Source of the DNA: Pseudomonas serboccidentalis
GTDB lineage: Bacteria > Pseudomonadota > Gammaproteobacteria > Pseudomonadales > Pseudomonadaceae
DNA length: 64,000 bases
Assembly: GCF_028830055.1 (NCBI RefSeq)
Contig: NZ_CP101655.1
Span: 1,554,780 to 1,618,779 of the forward strand
Direction: 5' to 3'
How positions within the stretch are numbered: the first letter of the stretch is position 1; every line of letters starts with the position of its first letter. A program made the position numbers and the translations under genes. The notes beneath the pieces are model-generated. The model was given only the letters and a program-made list of their open reading frames with translations, was not told the DNA's origin and did no database searches. Below, piece after piece: positions 17,242-25,835 of this stretch.

Positions 17242-18249
17242 GTGATCGAGTTTCAAAACGTCCACAAAACTTACCGCGTCGCCGGTAAGGACATTCCCGC
17301 CCTGCACCCGACCAGTCTTTCGATTGAAAACGGTCAGGTATTCGGCCTGATCGGCCATTCCGGTGCGGGAAAAAGTACCCTGCTGCGTCTGATCAATCGC
17401 CTGGAAGATTCCAGCGGCGGCAAGATCATCGTCGACGGCGAAGAAGTCACCGCGCTGGACGCCAACGGCCTGCGCCGTTTCCGCCAGCAAGTCGGGATGA
17501 TCTTCCAGCACTTCAACCTGCTCGCTTCCAAGACCGTGGCCGACAACGTCGCGCTGCCGCTGACCCTGGCCGGCGAGCTGTCGACCAACGAGATCAATCA
17601 GCGCGTCGCCGAGTTGCTGGCGCGGGTCGGTCTGTCCGATCACGCCAAAAAGTACCCGGCACAATTGTCCGGTGGCCAGAAGCAGCGCGTCGGTATTGCC
17701 CGCGCCCTGGCGACCAAGCCGAAGATTCTGCTGTGCGACGAGGCCACCAGCGCCCTCGACCCGCAGACCACCGCATCGGTTCTGCAACTGCTGGCCGAGA
17801 TCAACCGCGAACTGAAACTGACCATTGTCCTGATCACTCACGAGATGGATGTGATCCGTCGCGTCTGCGATCAGGTGGCGGTAATGGACGCTGGCGTGAT
17901 CGTCGAGCAAGGTTCGGTGGCCGATGTGTTCCTGCATCCGAAGCACCCGACCACCAAGCGTTTCGTCCAGGAAAGCGAGCAGATCGACGAAAGCGAACAG
18001 CGTGATGACTTCGCTCACGTGCCGGGCCGCATCGTGCGCCTGACCTTCCAGGGTGAAGCGACCTACGCGCCGTTGCTCGGTACCGTCGCCCGGGAAACCG
18101 GGGTCGACTACAGCATCCTCGCCGGTCGCATTGACCGCATCAAAGACATTCCTTACGGGCAACTGACCCTCGCCGTCACCGGTGGCGACATGGAAGCGGC
18201 CTTCGCCCGCTTCACCGCCGCTGACGTTCACATGGAGGTGCTGCGTTAA
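17242..18249 (+). CDS. metN: Methionine ABC transporter ATP-binding protein MetN
   Basis: ATPase of the D- and L-methionine importer. It has Walker [10 protein letters not shown], signature [15 protein letters not shown], Walker [14 protein letters not shown] and H-loop ITHEMD in residues 1-240. A C-terminal NIL (regulatory substrate-binding) domain follows (about 260-335). The start is a GTG at 17242 ([13 protein letters not shown]), 335 residues, the normal family length. First gene of metNIQ; its stop overlaps the metI start. The 260-bp divergent gap to katE contains a CCCGGG...CCCGGG hairpin on the katE side and a TAAAAT -10-like element at about 17181. I found no recognisable riboswitch. 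Confidence 0.95.
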   Translation: MIEFQNVHKTYRVAGKDIPALHPTSLSIENGQVFGLIGHSGAGKSTLLRLINRLEDSSGGKIIVDGEEVTALDANGLRRFRQQVGMIFQHFNLLASKTVADNVALPLTLAGELSTNEINQRVAELLARVGLSDHAKKYPAQLSGGQKQRVGIARALATKPKILLCDEATSALDPQTTASVLQLLAEINRELKLTIVLITHEMDVIRRVCDQVAVMDAGVIVEQGSVADVFLHPKHPTTKRFVQESEQIDESEQRDDFAHVPGRIVRLTFQGEATYAPLLGTVARETGVDYSILAGRIDRIKDIPYGQLTLAVTGGDMEAAFARFTAADVHMEVLR

Positions 18250-18923
18250 TGGAAGCCCTGATGAATTTCTTCACCAATATCGACTGGTACGAAATCTGGC
18301 TGGCCACCGGCGACACGATGCTGATGCTCGGCGGTTCGCTGTTGTTCACCGTGCTGCTCGGCCTGCCGCTGGGTGTGCTGCTGTTTCTCTGCAGCCCGCG
18401 TCAGCTCCTGGAAAACCGTGGCCTCTACGCATTCATGTCGCTGGCGGTGAACATCCTGCGTTCGCTGCCGTTCATTATTCTGTTGATCGTGATGATCCCG
18501 TTCACCGTGCTGATCACCGGCACCTCGCTGGGCGTGGCCGGGGCGATTCCGCCGTTGGTAGTGGGGGCGACCCCGTTCTTCGCGCGTCTGGTGGAAACCG
18601 CACTGCGTGAAGTCGATCGCGGCATCATCGAAGCGACCCAGTCGATGGGCGCGACCACCCGGCAGATCATCATGAACGCCTTGCTGCCGGAAGCCCGTCC
18701 GGGCATTTTCGCGGCGATTACGGTGACGGCGATTACACTGGTGTCCTACACGGCGATGGCCGGTGTGGTCGGCGCGGGTGGTCTGGGTGACCTGGCGATC
18801 CGTTTCGGCTACCAGCGCTTCCAGACTGACGTGATGATCGTCACCGTGGTGTTGTTGCTGATTCTGGTGCAAGTGCTGCAAATGGTGGGCGACCGACTGG
18901 TCGTGCATTTCTCGCGCAAATAA
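18249..18923 (+). CDS. metI: Methionine ABC transporter permease MetI
   Basis: Inner-membrane permease, 224 residues with about five hydrophobic segments. The EAA-type loop contacting MetN is in FARLVETALREVDRGIIEATQSMGA. The start codon overlaps the metN stop (TAATG), so the two are translationally coupled. The gap to metQ is 75 nt. Confidence 0.94.
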   Translation: MEALMNFFTNIDWYEIWLATGDTMLMLGGSLLFTVLLGLPLGVLLFLCSPRQLLENRGLYAFMSLAVNILRSLPFIILLIVMIPFTVLITGTSLGVAGAIPPLVVGATPFFARLVETALREVDRGIIEATQSMGATTRQIIMNALLPEARPGIFAAITVTAITLVSYTAMAGVVGAGGLGDLAIRFGYQRFQTDVMIVTVVLLLILVQVLQMVGDRLVVHFSRK

Positions 18924-18998
18924 CCGGTTTTGTATTCAAGAATGAGCCGGCCATTCGCTGGCAGGCGCCAGACGGGCGCCTCAAAAGGAGTTAGCTGA

Positions 18999-19769
18999 AT
19001 GAAAAAACTGATCGCTGCTTTCGCTGCCGTAGCCGCTTTTTCGGCCCAGGCTGAAACCCTGACCGTTGCCGCCTCCCCGGTGCCGCACGCGGAAATCCTC
19101 GAATTCGTGAAGCCGGCACTGGCCAAGGAAGGCGTGGATCTGAAGGTCAAGGTGTTCACCGACTACGTTCAGCCAAACGTACAGGTTGCCGAAAAGCGTC
19201 TGGACGCCAACTTCTTCCAGCACCAGCCGTACCTTGATGAGTTCAACAAGGCCAAAAGCACCAATCTGGTGGCCGTGACCGGTGTGCACCTGGAGCCGCT
19301 GGGCGCCTACTCGAGCAAGCTCAAGGATCTGAAGGACCTGCCAAGCGGCGCCAACGTGGTGATTCCGAACGACGCCACCAACGGCGGCCGTGCGCTGTTG
19401 CTGCTGGACAAGGCGGGCGTGATCAAGCTGAAGGATTCGAAGAACATTCTGTCGACCGTCAAAGACATCGCCGAGAACCCGAAAGACCTGAAGATCCGTG
19501 AACTGGAAGCCGCGACCATCCCGCGCGTGCTGACCCAGGTCGATCTGGCGCTGATCAACACCAACTACGCGCTGGAAGCCAAGCTCGATCCGTCCAAGGA
19601 TGCGCTGGTGATCGAAGGCAACGACTCGCCGTACGTGAACATCCTGGTGTCCCGTGCGGACAACAAGGACAGCGACGCGATGAAGAAACTGGCTGCTGCC
19701 CTGCACAGCCCGGAAGTGAAGCAGTTCATCACTGACAAGTACAAAGGCGCGGTACTGCCGGCGTTCTGA
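18999..19769 (+). CDS. metQ: Methionine-binding protein MetQ (NlpA family), non-lipidated signal
   Basis: Periplasmic receptor of the methionine importer, 256 residues. NlpA/MetQ features are LTVAASPVPHAEILEFV, DYVQPNVQVAEKRLDANFFQH and PYVNILVSR. Most MetQ proteins are lipoproteins, but this one has a plain Sec signal cleaved after FSAQA with no lipobox Cys, so it should be a soluble periplasmic protein. An AAAAGGAG Shine-Dalgarno sequence precedes the ATG. A strong terminator follows 23 nt after the stop. Substrate preference among MetQ paralogs cannot be settled from sequence. Confidence 0.93.
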   Translation: MKKLIAAFAAVAAFSAQAETLTVAASPVPHAEILEFVKPALAKEGVDLKVKVFTDYVQPNVQVAEKRLDANFFQHQPYLDEFNKAKSTNLVAVTGVHLEPLGAYSSKLKDLKDLPSGANVVIPNDATNGGRALLLLDKAGVIKLKDSKNILSTVKDIAENPKDLKIRELEAATIPRVLTQVDLALINTNYALEAKLDPSKDALVIEGNDSPYVNILVSRADNKDSDAMKKLAAALHSPEVKQFITDKYKGAVLPAF

Positions 19770-19791
19770 TACCGGACGGGACAGGCGCAAT

Positions 19792-19824
19792 AAAAAAGGC
19801 GATCCCTCGGGATCGCCTTTTTTT
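19792..19824 (+). terminator. Rho-independent terminator of metNIQ
   Basis: AAAAAAGGCGATCCC / GGGATCGCCTTTTTT stem with a two-base loop and a U run, immediately after metQ. Confidence 0.92.
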
Positions 19825-19840
19825 GTGCGGCAAATTCCCC

Positions 19841-19934
19841 TGTAGGAGCTGTCGAGTGAAACGAGGCTGCGATCTTTTGATCTTGCTTTTGAAGATCACG
19901 AGCAAAAGATCGCAGCCTTCGGCAGCTCCTACAG
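19841..19934. repeat. REPIN, family GATCGCAGCCTGCGGCAG (copy 2)
   Basis: TGTAGGAGCTG...GGCTGCGATCTTTT at the left and AAAAGATCGCAGCCTTCGG...CTCCTACA at the right form a long inverted pair. The left unit is degenerate. A third partial unit CTGTAGGAGCTGA follows at 19951-19963, next to the sco1 stop. Confidence 0.82.
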
Positions 19935-19964
19935 AGGAATGCATACCCCCCTGTAGGAGCTGAC

Positions 19965-20600
19965 TTATTTGCGGTTAAGCATCACCGGCAGTTGTGCGAC
20001 CAGTTTGGCATTGTTCAACGGCGCACGGATAAAGCCACGCTGCGTCCCGTCCGGCCCGATCACCGCCAGATTGCCGCTATGGTCGACGGTGTAATTCGGT
20101 TTGCTGGTGTCGGCCGGAATGAACGGGATGCTCACCGCATTAGCGACCTTCTGCAGCTCTTCGATCGACTTCGGCGTCAGGCCGATGAACTGCGGATCGA
20201 AGTAGCCCAGGTACTGCTTCAACTGCTGCGGGTTATCGCGGTTGGGGTCGACGCTGACCAGTACGATCTGCAACTTGTCCACAGCGTCTTTGGGCAACTC
20301 GCTCTTGATCTGGCGCAGTTGGGCGAGGGTGGTCGGGCAGATGTCCGGGCAGAAGGTGTAGCCGAAGAACAGCAGGCTCCACTTGCCTTTCAACTCGTCG
20401 ATGGCCACCGGTTGACCATCCTGATTGGTCATCGTCACGCCCGGCAGGGTGCGGCTCTGCGGCAGCAGGATGATGCCGGCGTCGATCAGCGCGGTGGGGT
20501 CGCCCTGGCCCTTGCCACTCAGCACTTTATTGACGGTAAGTCCCAGGATCAGCGCGATCACGGCGACGAGGATGAAGACGGTTTTCTGGGTTCGAGTCAT
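19965..20600 (-). CDS. SCO1/SenC copper chaperone for cytochrome oxidase
   Basis: Membrane-anchored thioredoxin-fold protein that delivers copper to the CuA site of oxidase subunit II. At 211 residues it has an N-terminal membrane anchor (about 6-28), the copper-binding CxxxC in [14 protein letters not shown] ([10 protein letters not shown]) and the conserved distal His in [16 protein letters not shown]. The ATG at 20600 overlaps the cyoE stop (ATGA); the frame stays open upstream only as read-through of cyoE. It is last gene of the heme A and assembly half of the cox locus. Confidence 0.93.
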   Translation of the reverse strand: MTRTQKTVFILVAVIALILGLTVNKVLSGKGQGDPTALIDAGIILLPQSRTLPGVTMTNQDGQPVAIDELKGKWSLLFFGYTFCPDICPTTLAQLRQIKSELPKDAVDKLQIVLVSVDPNRDNPQQLKQYLGYFDPQFIGLTPKSIEELQKVANAVSIPFIPADTSKPNYTVDHSGNLAVIGPDGTQRGFIRAPLNNAKLVAQLPVMLNRK

Positions 20601-21496
20601 AGGTTCAACAGTAAGTAGTGGTCTACGAGCAGGGCGATGAACAACAGGAACAAGTAATAAATAGAGTACTTGAAGGTGTTGATCGCCGCGTGCGGCCGAG
20701 TGCCACGGTACAGCACCACGGCCCATTGCAGAAACCTTGCGCCCAGCGCGAGGGCGCAGAGCAGATACAGCACGCCGCTCATGTGGATCACGTACGGCAG
20801 CAGACTGACCGCCAGCAGGGCGAAGGTGTACAGCAGAATGTGCACCTTGGTGTAGTGCTCACCGTGGGTGACCGGCAGCATCGGGATGTCGGCCTTGGCG
20901 TATTCCTCCTTGCGATGGATCGCCAGCGCCCAGAAGTGCGGCGGGGTCCAGGCGAAGATGATCAGCACCAGCAGCAATGGCTCGGCGCTGACATGGCCGG
21001 TGGCGGCGGTCCAGCCGAGCAGTGGGGGTGCCGCGCCGGCGAGACCGCCGATGACGATGTTCTGTGGCGTCGCACGCTTGAGGAAACCGGTATAGATCAC
21101 CGCGTAGCCGAGCAGGGAGGCGAGGGTCAGCCAGGCGGTCAGCGGATTGGTAAAAGTCAGCAGCAAGGCCTGGCCGAGCAGCGCCAATACCAGCGCAAAG
21201 GTCAGAGCCGCGGCAGGCGACACCCGACCTTCAGCCAATGGCCGTTTGTGAGTGCGCGCCATCACCGCATCGATGCGGCGGTCGACCACATGGTTGACCG
21301 CCGCCGCACCGCCGGCACACAGCGCAATACCCAAATTACCGAACACCAGCACTGTCCACGGCACCCCGGCGCGGGTCGCGAGGAACATGCCGACCAGCGA
21401 GGTGATGAGCATCAGCACCACCACTTTCGGCTTGGTCAGCTCCAGATAGTCACGCCACAGCGCTTGCGCGGGACGTTCGCCGATCAGAAGCGCCAT
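20597..21496 (-). CDS. cyoE: Protoheme IX farnesyltransferase (heme o synthase)
   Basis: Adds a farnesyl group to heme b to make heme o, precursor of heme a. At 299 residues it is a UbiA-family membrane protein with about nine hydrophobic segments. The two Asp-rich motifs are [19 protein letters not shown] and the later region [18 protein letters not shown]. It overlaps ctaA upstream by 13 nt and sco1 downstream by four bases, a tightly coupled set. A separate cyoE with a cyo operon may exist elsewhere; this copy belongs to the aa3 locus. Confidence 0.95.
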   Translation of the reverse strand: MALLIGERPAQALWRDYLELTKPKVVVLMLITSLVGMFLATRAGVPWTVLVFGNLGIALCAGGAAAVNHVVDRRIDAVMARTHKRPLAEGRVSPAAALTFALVLALLGQALLLTFTNPLTAWLTLASLLGYAVIYTGFLKRATPQNIVIGGLAGAAPPLLGWTAATGHVSAEPLLLVLIIFAWTPPHFWALAIHRKEEYAKADIPMLPVTHGEHYTKVHILLYTFALLAVSLLPYVIHMSGVLYLLCALALGARFLQWAVVLYRGTRPHAAINTFKYSIYYLFLLFIALLVDHYLLLNL

Positions 21497-22563
21497 GGCG
21501 TTTCTCCTTTTATTGTTATGGGCGCGGCCACGGGTTTACGCGGACTCAGGCGCCAGCGTGCGAGCACCGGCTGTTTGACCCGAACCAGACTGGTCCGCGC
21601 GTGGTAATTGACCAGCACCATGGTCAGCAGCAGCGCGGCGCCGCCGGCGTTGTGCGCTACCGCCACCGGCAACGGCAGATGCAACAGCACGTTGCTGATG
21701 CCGAGGGTGATTTGTGCGCCGAGGGCGACCAGCACCAGCCCGGCGAGCCGGGTCATGCCGACAGCCCTGAGTTGCCAGGCCAGCCCCAGCAGCACCAACG
21801 TCACCAGCAGCGCGCCGATGCGGTGAGTCAGGTGAATCGCTGTGCGCGCATCGCTGTCGAGCTGGCCGCCGAGGTAATTCGGGCCGATGTGCTGGGTCAG
21901 GTGAAAGCCGTTGGCAAAATCAGCGGGCGGCAGCCATTGGCCGTGGCAGGTCGGGAAGTCGATGCAGGCCACCGCCGCGTAGTTGGAACTGACCCAGCCA
22001 CCCAGGGCGATCTGGCCGATCACCAGCAACAGTCCGGCAGTCGCCCAATACTGCAAGCGCTTGGGCACCATGAGCGCCGGTAGCACGCCGGACAATCTCA
22101 AGGTCAGCAGGAACAGCAGGCTCAATGTCGCAAAGCCGCCGAGCAAATGCCCGGTGACCACTTGCGGCCAGAGCTTGAGCGTCACCGTCCACATGCCGAA
22201 CGCCGCTTGCGCAAACACCACCGCCAGGAGAAACAGTGGCAGCTTCAACGGTTGCCCCGGATGACGCCGGTTGACCCACGCACGCCCGGCCAGAATCGAA
22301 ATCAGCAGGCCGAGGGTCCCGGCGAAGTAGCGGTGAATCATCTCGTTCCAGCCCTTGTGCGCCACCACCGGCGAGTCGGGGTAATGCAGTTCGGCATGGG
22401 CCAGTTGGGCTTCGCTGTTCGGCACGCTGATAAAGCCGTAGCAGCCCGGCCAGTCCGGACAGCCGAGGCCGGCGTGAGTCAGGCGGGTGTAGGCGCCGAG
22501 CAGCACGACGATCAGTGCCAGCAGGGTGGCAAACAGCGCGAGGCGAAATCCAGGTTTGGCCAT
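21484..22563 (-). CDS. ctaA: Heme A synthase (COX15/CtaA)
   Basis: Oxidises heme o to heme a for the aa3 oxidase. At 359 residues it has eight predicted membrane segments in two four-helix halves. Candidate heme-ligand His residues are in [33 protein letters not shown] and [12 protein letters not shown]. It has the conserved N-terminal glycine-rich segment [15 protein letters not shown] and a Cys pair in [12 protein letters not shown]. It is eight nt or so downstream of the SCO-like gene and overlaps cyoE. Confidence 0.95.
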   Translation of the reverse strand: MAKPGFRLALFATLLALIVVLLGAYTRLTHAGLGCPDWPGCYGFISVPNSEAQLAHAELHYPDSPVVAHKGWNEMIHRYFAGTLGLLISILAGRAWVNRRHPGQPLKLPLFLLAVVFAQAAFGMWTVTLKLWPQVVTGHLLGGFATLSLLFLLTLRLSGVLPALMVPKRLQYWATAGLLLVIGQIALGGWVSSNYAAVACIDFPTCHGQWLPPADFANGFHLTQHIGPNYLGGQLDSDARTAIHLTHRIGALLVTLVLLGLAWQLRAVGMTRLAGLVLVALGAQITLGISNVLLHLPLPVAVAHNAGGAALLLTMVLVNYHARTSLVRVKQPVLARWRLSPRKPVAAPITIKGETPWRF

Positions 22564-22573
22564 GACGATGCCC

Positions 22574-23167
22574 TTATCCGATGTTCGACAGTTTCAGCAG
22601 ATGGCGCAGGTCGTTGAGCAAGTCCTTGCCCTTCACGCTCGGGTCGTAGCGCAGCACGAGGTTGCCGTGCGGGTCGATGATCCACAGCTGCGGCGTGGCC
22701 TTGTCGCCCGTGGCCTTGCTGAAGGTTGCGGCGTCCAGCGGGTAGCGTTGCAGCTGCGGGTATTCGCGGTTCAGCTTGGCTTCGTAGTCGGCGCTCAGCG
22801 GTTGCGCGGCGGCGAGGGCGTGGCTGGCGCGTCCGGCATCGCGGCCCAGGCCGATCTGGATCTGCCGGGCGAGGTACACCAGTTGCTGGCAATCGACGGC
22901 GCAGTCCTTGGGCGCGGTCACCAGCATCTGCCAGCGCTGTTCGTCGGCCTGTACACCAAGGTCGACGCGGGACTGGCCGTTGCCGATCAGTTCGCCGTGG
23001 TAGCTGCGGCCTTCCGGCACCCAGAACTGCAATTTGTACATGCCGGTGGCGAGGATCATCGGGCCGACCACGCCGAGCAGAATCAGCAGCAGCTGGATCC
23101 GTCCGCGACGACGGCTGGCCGGGGTTTTTGCCTCAGACATGCTGGGTGGATTCATGGCCGTTCCCAT
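22574..23167 (-). CDS. SCO-like membrane-anchored protein of the cox locus
   Basis: A 197-residue protein with a single N-terminal membrane segment (about 25-45), then a thioredoxin-like domain. It keeps a CxxxC pair (PKDCAVDCQQLVYLARQ) at the spot where SCO proteins bind copper, and ends with PQLWIIDPHGNLVLRYD, as in SCO1/SenC. A distal His equivalent is less clear. The ATG at 23167 follows AAGGAGA at a good distance. It overlaps the end of the SURF1 gene. It is conserved in this place in pseudomonads, usually annotated as hypothetical. I infer a redox or copper-handling role in oxidase assembly. Confidence 0.75.
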   Translation of the reverse strand: MGTAMNPPSMSEAKTPASRRRGRIQLLLILLGVVGPMILATGMYKLQFWVPEGRSYHGELIGNGQSRVDLGVQADEQRWQMLVTAPKDCAVDCQQLVYLARQIQIGLGRDAGRASHALAAAQPLSADYEAKLNREYPQLQRYPLDAATFSKATGDKATPQLWIIDPHGNLVLRYDPSVKGKDLLNDLRHLLKLSNIG

Positions 23168-23873
23168 GGTGGTTCTCCTTTGCGTTGTGCAATCCAAGGT
23201 AGAGGTAGAGGCCGAGCAGGGCGGTAGCCATGGCGAACCACTGCACGGCGTAACCAAGGTGTTTTTCCGGGCCCATGGCAACGACCGGCCAGTCGGCCTC
23301 ATAGCTGGCGGGGCCGGGTTCGGCGCGCAGTTCGTAAGCGAAACCGTCGCGGTCGAGGGTTTTCCACAGCCTGGCCGGCTCAACGGCGGTGATGGTTTGC
23401 GGCCACATGCTGCTGGCCGGGTCGGCGTGCAGCTGGAAGGTGGCGCCGGGGGCGACGTAGACCCAGGCGTCGATACTCAGCGCATCGGTCGGGGTGGTGA
23501 ATTGCGGTGTAACGCGGCGGTCCGGCCACGGCAGCCAGCCGCGATTGACCAGCAGCCACAGGCCGGTGGCTCGATCCTGAAACGGTTGTAGCAGCTCGAT
23601 GCCGACCTTGCCGTTGCGCTGACGGTTATCGAGCAGCAGGCTGTGGGCGCCATCGAACCGGCCGTAGAGATGCACCCGGCGATAGGCCGGGTCGGTACTG
23701 TGCAGCAATTCGCTGCTGGCCATCGGTTCGGCGGCGCGACGTTCGGCGTAACTGGCGAGCAGGGCGGTTTTTTCCGCGCCCCGGCCCAGTTGCCAGAAGC
23801 CCAGCGACACCAGCAGCGGCAATAACAGCGCCACCACCACGGTCGGTATCACGCCCGGGCGAAAGCGCTTCAT
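23133..23873 (-). CDS. SURF1 family oxidase assembly protein
   Basis: A 246-residue inner-membrane protein with two terminal membrane helices (about 10-30 and 205-225) around a periplasmic domain, the SURF1 topology. Typical segments are LGFWQLGRGAEKTALL, LLVNRGWLPWPDRR and HLGYAVQWFAMATALLGLYLYL. SURF1 helps insert heme a into subunit I. The C-terminal tail is His/Asn-rich (HNAKENHHGNGHES). It is the first gene of the minus-strand set surf1 - SCO-like - ctaA - cyoE - sco1. Confidence 0.92.
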   Translation of the reverse strand: MKRFRPGVIPTVVVALLLPLLVSLGFWQLGRGAEKTALLASYAERRAAEPMASSELLHSTDPAYRRVHLYGRFDGAHSLLLDNRQRNGKVGIELLQPFQDRATGLWLLVNRGWLPWPDRRVTPQFTTPTDALSIDAWVYVAPGATFQLHADPASSMWPQTITAVEPARLWKTLDRDGFAYELRAEPGPASYEADWPVVAMGPEKHLGYAVQWFAMATALLGLYLYLGLHNAKENHHGNGHESTQHV

Positions 23874-23943
23874 GGCCGCACCACAAAGTCAGTCGTCGCG
23901 ATCGCTATACTCAACTGCATCGCCTGTCCCCCGGAGTCTTCCC

Positions 23944-24147
23944 ATGCTCAAAGCAGCCATTGTCGTGCTGCTGATTGCCACGGTGATCAGCCTGTTCAGC
24001 GGCCTGTTTTTCCTGGTCAAGGACGACAGCAGCTCCAATCGCCTGGTCATCGCCTTGAGTGTTCGGGTGGCGCTGGCCGCTGCCACCGTCGGCTTGATCG
24101 CCTGGGGCTTCTACAGCGGCCAACTGGTGTCCCACGTGACGTGGTAG
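23944..24147 (+). CDS. DUF2909 twin-transmembrane protein
   Basis: A 67-residue protein made of two hydrophobic helices (about 3-25 and 40-62) linked by a short polar turn (KDDSSSNRL). The ATG at 23944 (MLKAAIVVLLIATVISLFSG) is chosen; codons upstream would run into the surf1 start. It lies on the plus strand, opposite to all cox genes, between surf1 and ctaE. It is a recognised small family often found beside cytochrome oxidase genes. An accessory role there is inferred only from location. Confidence 0.82.
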   Translation: MLKAAIVVLLIATVISLFSGLFFLVKDDSSSNRLVIALSVRVALAAATVGLIAWGFYSGQLVSHVTW

Positions 24148-24202
24148 CTGCAAGCTTCTAGCTTTGAGCTGCAAGCTTGGAGCTCGCGGCTTGCCGCGGT
24201 TG

Positions 24203-25090
24203 TTAAAGCACATAAACGAAGATGAACAAGCCGATCCACACCACATCGACGAAGTGCCAATACCAGCTCGCCGCCTCGAAACCGAACTGATGCTCGGCAT
24301 CGAAGTGGCCCTTCATGATCCGCATCAGCATCACGAACAGAATGATCGTGCCGATGGTCACGTGGGCGCCGTGGAAACCGGTGAGCATGAAGAACGTCGC
24401 GCCGTAGATACCCGAACCGAGGGTCAGGCCCAGTTCGTGGTAGGCGTGCATGTATTCCTCAGCCTGGAAGCCGAGGAACGCGCAGCCCAGCAGCACGGTG
24501 ATCGCCAGCCAGATTTTCAGCGCGCCGCGATGGCCCTTCTTCAAGGCATGGTGGGCGATGGTGATGGTCACACTGGAGCTGACCAGCAGGATCGTGTTGA
24601 TCAGCGGCAGGCCCCACGGGCTGATGACTTCCTTGGGCGGCGGGAACAGTGTCGGGTCAGGCGTGTGCAGCAGCGGCCAGGTGAACTGGAAGTTCGGCCA
24701 GAGCATGTGCGCGATGCCTTTCGGGCCTTCGCCACCCAGCGCCGGGCCGGAGATGTGCCGCACGTAGAACAGCGCGCCGAAGAAGGCGATGAAGAACATC
24801 ACCTCGGAGAAGATGAACCAACTCATGCCCCAGCGAAACGAGCGATCCAGCTGCGGGCTGTACAGCCCCGCGCGACTTTCCTTGATCACTGCGCCGAACC
24901 AGCCGAACAGCATGTACGCCAGCAACAATCCACCGACGAAAAAGATGTACGGGCCGTGGGATTCCGGGCGCGCGGCCTTCAGATCGTTGAACCAGGTCGC
25001 CAGGCCGTACACGGTGATGACCATGCCGAACGTGGCGATGATCGGCCATTTGCTCTGGGCCGGGACGTAATAGTGCTCATGAGTTGCCAT
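24203..25090 (-). CDS. ctaE: Cytochrome c oxidase subunit III
   Basis: Structural subunit of the aa3 oxidase, 295 residues with seven membrane segments. Subunit III signatures are WFIFSEVMFFIAFFGALFY, LTGFHGAHVTIG and the C-terminal SWYWHFVDVVWIGLFIFVYVL. An acidic residue lies in the lipid-contact helix (AEEYMHAYHELGLTLGSGIYG). It lies 25 nt after ctaG on the same strand. Confidence 0.96.
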   Translation of the reverse strand: MATHEHYYVPAQSKWPIIATFGMVITVYGLATWFNDLKAARPESHGPYIFFVGGLLLAYMLFGWFGAVIKESRAGLYSPQLDRSFRWGMSWFIFSEVMFFIAFFGALFYVRHISGPALGGEGPKGIAHMLWPNFQFTWPLLHTPDPTLFPPPKEVISPWGLPLINTILLVSSSVTITIAHHALKKGHRGALKIWLAITVLLGCAFLGFQAEEYMHAYHELGLTLGSGIYGATFFMLTGFHGAHVTIGTIILFVMLMRIMKGHFDAEHQFGFEAASWYWHFVDVVWIGLFIFVYVL

Positions 25091-25115
25091 TTATTGTTCT
25101 CCTTATCGGGCACGC

Positions 25116-25667
25116 TTAACCGCCAGTGTTTGCAGCCACCGGAGGATGTCGGGCGGTGATATCGAACAGCGTGTAGGACAGCGTCAGGTGCTTCACGTCC
25201 TTGGGCATGTCGCGGTCAACGATGAAACGCACCGGCATCTCGATCTGCTGACCGGGCTGCAGCACCTGCTGGGTAAAGCAAAAGCATTCGGTCTTGTGGA
25301 AATACGCCGCCGCGTTGCTGGGCGCGATACTCGGCACGGCTTGGGCGCTCATCGGTTTGTCGGTGGGGTTGCGCGCGATGAAAATCATCTCGTTGACCGC
25401 GCCGGGGTTGGCGGTCAACTCGTCGTGCTTGGGATAGAACTCCCACGGCATGTCGATGTTGTTGGTCGACAGAAACTGCACGCGCACCTGGCGCGAGCTG
25501 TCCACCACCTGCTCGCCCTCGTATTGCCCGGCGGTCTTGCCGTTGATGCCGAAGGCCTTGCACATCACGTCGTAGATCGGCACCAGGGCAAAGCCGAAGA
25601 CAAACATTGCCACGACGACTCCGAGCAGGCGGGTGACCAGTTTCTTCAGCGAGATCGAGTCAGCCAT
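25116..25667 (-). CDS. ctaG: Cytochrome c oxidase assembly protein CtaG/Cox11
   Basis: Copper chaperone for the CuB centre in subunit I. It has an N-terminal membrane anchor (about 10-30) followed by a periplasmic immunoglobulin-like domain. The Cox11 copper site CFCF is present in HKTECFCFTQQVL, and another conserved Cys lies in YDVMCKAFGINGKT. Length (183) is normal. It sits between ctaD and ctaE as in other proteobacteria; a REPIN separates it from ctaD. Confidence 0.95.
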   Translation of the reverse strand: MADSISLKKLVTRLLGVVVAMFVFGFALVPIYDVMCKAFGINGKTAGQYEGEQVVDSSRQVRVQFLSTNNIDMPWEFYPKHDELTANPGAVNEMIFIARNPTDKPMSAQAVPSIAPSNAAAYFHKTECFCFTQQVLQPGQQIEMPVRFIVDRDMPKDVKHLTLSYTLFDITARHPPVAANTGG

Positions 25668-25711
25668 GGTGCATGCCCTCTACACGACGAGCCCCTGTAG
25701 GAATGAGTACC

Positions 25712-25806
25712 TGTGGCGAGGGAGCTTGCTCCCGCTCGGCTGCGTAGCAGACGCGAAGCTCTTGGGGCCGCTTCGCGCCCCAGCGGGAGCAAGCTCCCTC
25801 GCCACA
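25712..25806. repeat. REPIN, family TGTGGCGAGGG (copy 2), inside the cox operon
   Basis: TGTGGCGAGGGAGCTTGCTCCCGC at the left and GCGGGAGCAAGCTCCCTCGCCACA at the right, nearly perfect, around about 45 nt that includes GCGAAGC...GCTTCGC. It sits in the 168-nt gap between ctaD and ctaG, which are co-oriented, so it may modulate the relative stability of the two parts of the message. Confidence 0.88.
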
Positions 25807-25835
25807 ATGGCTCGCACCCACAGGGAGATCGGTGT

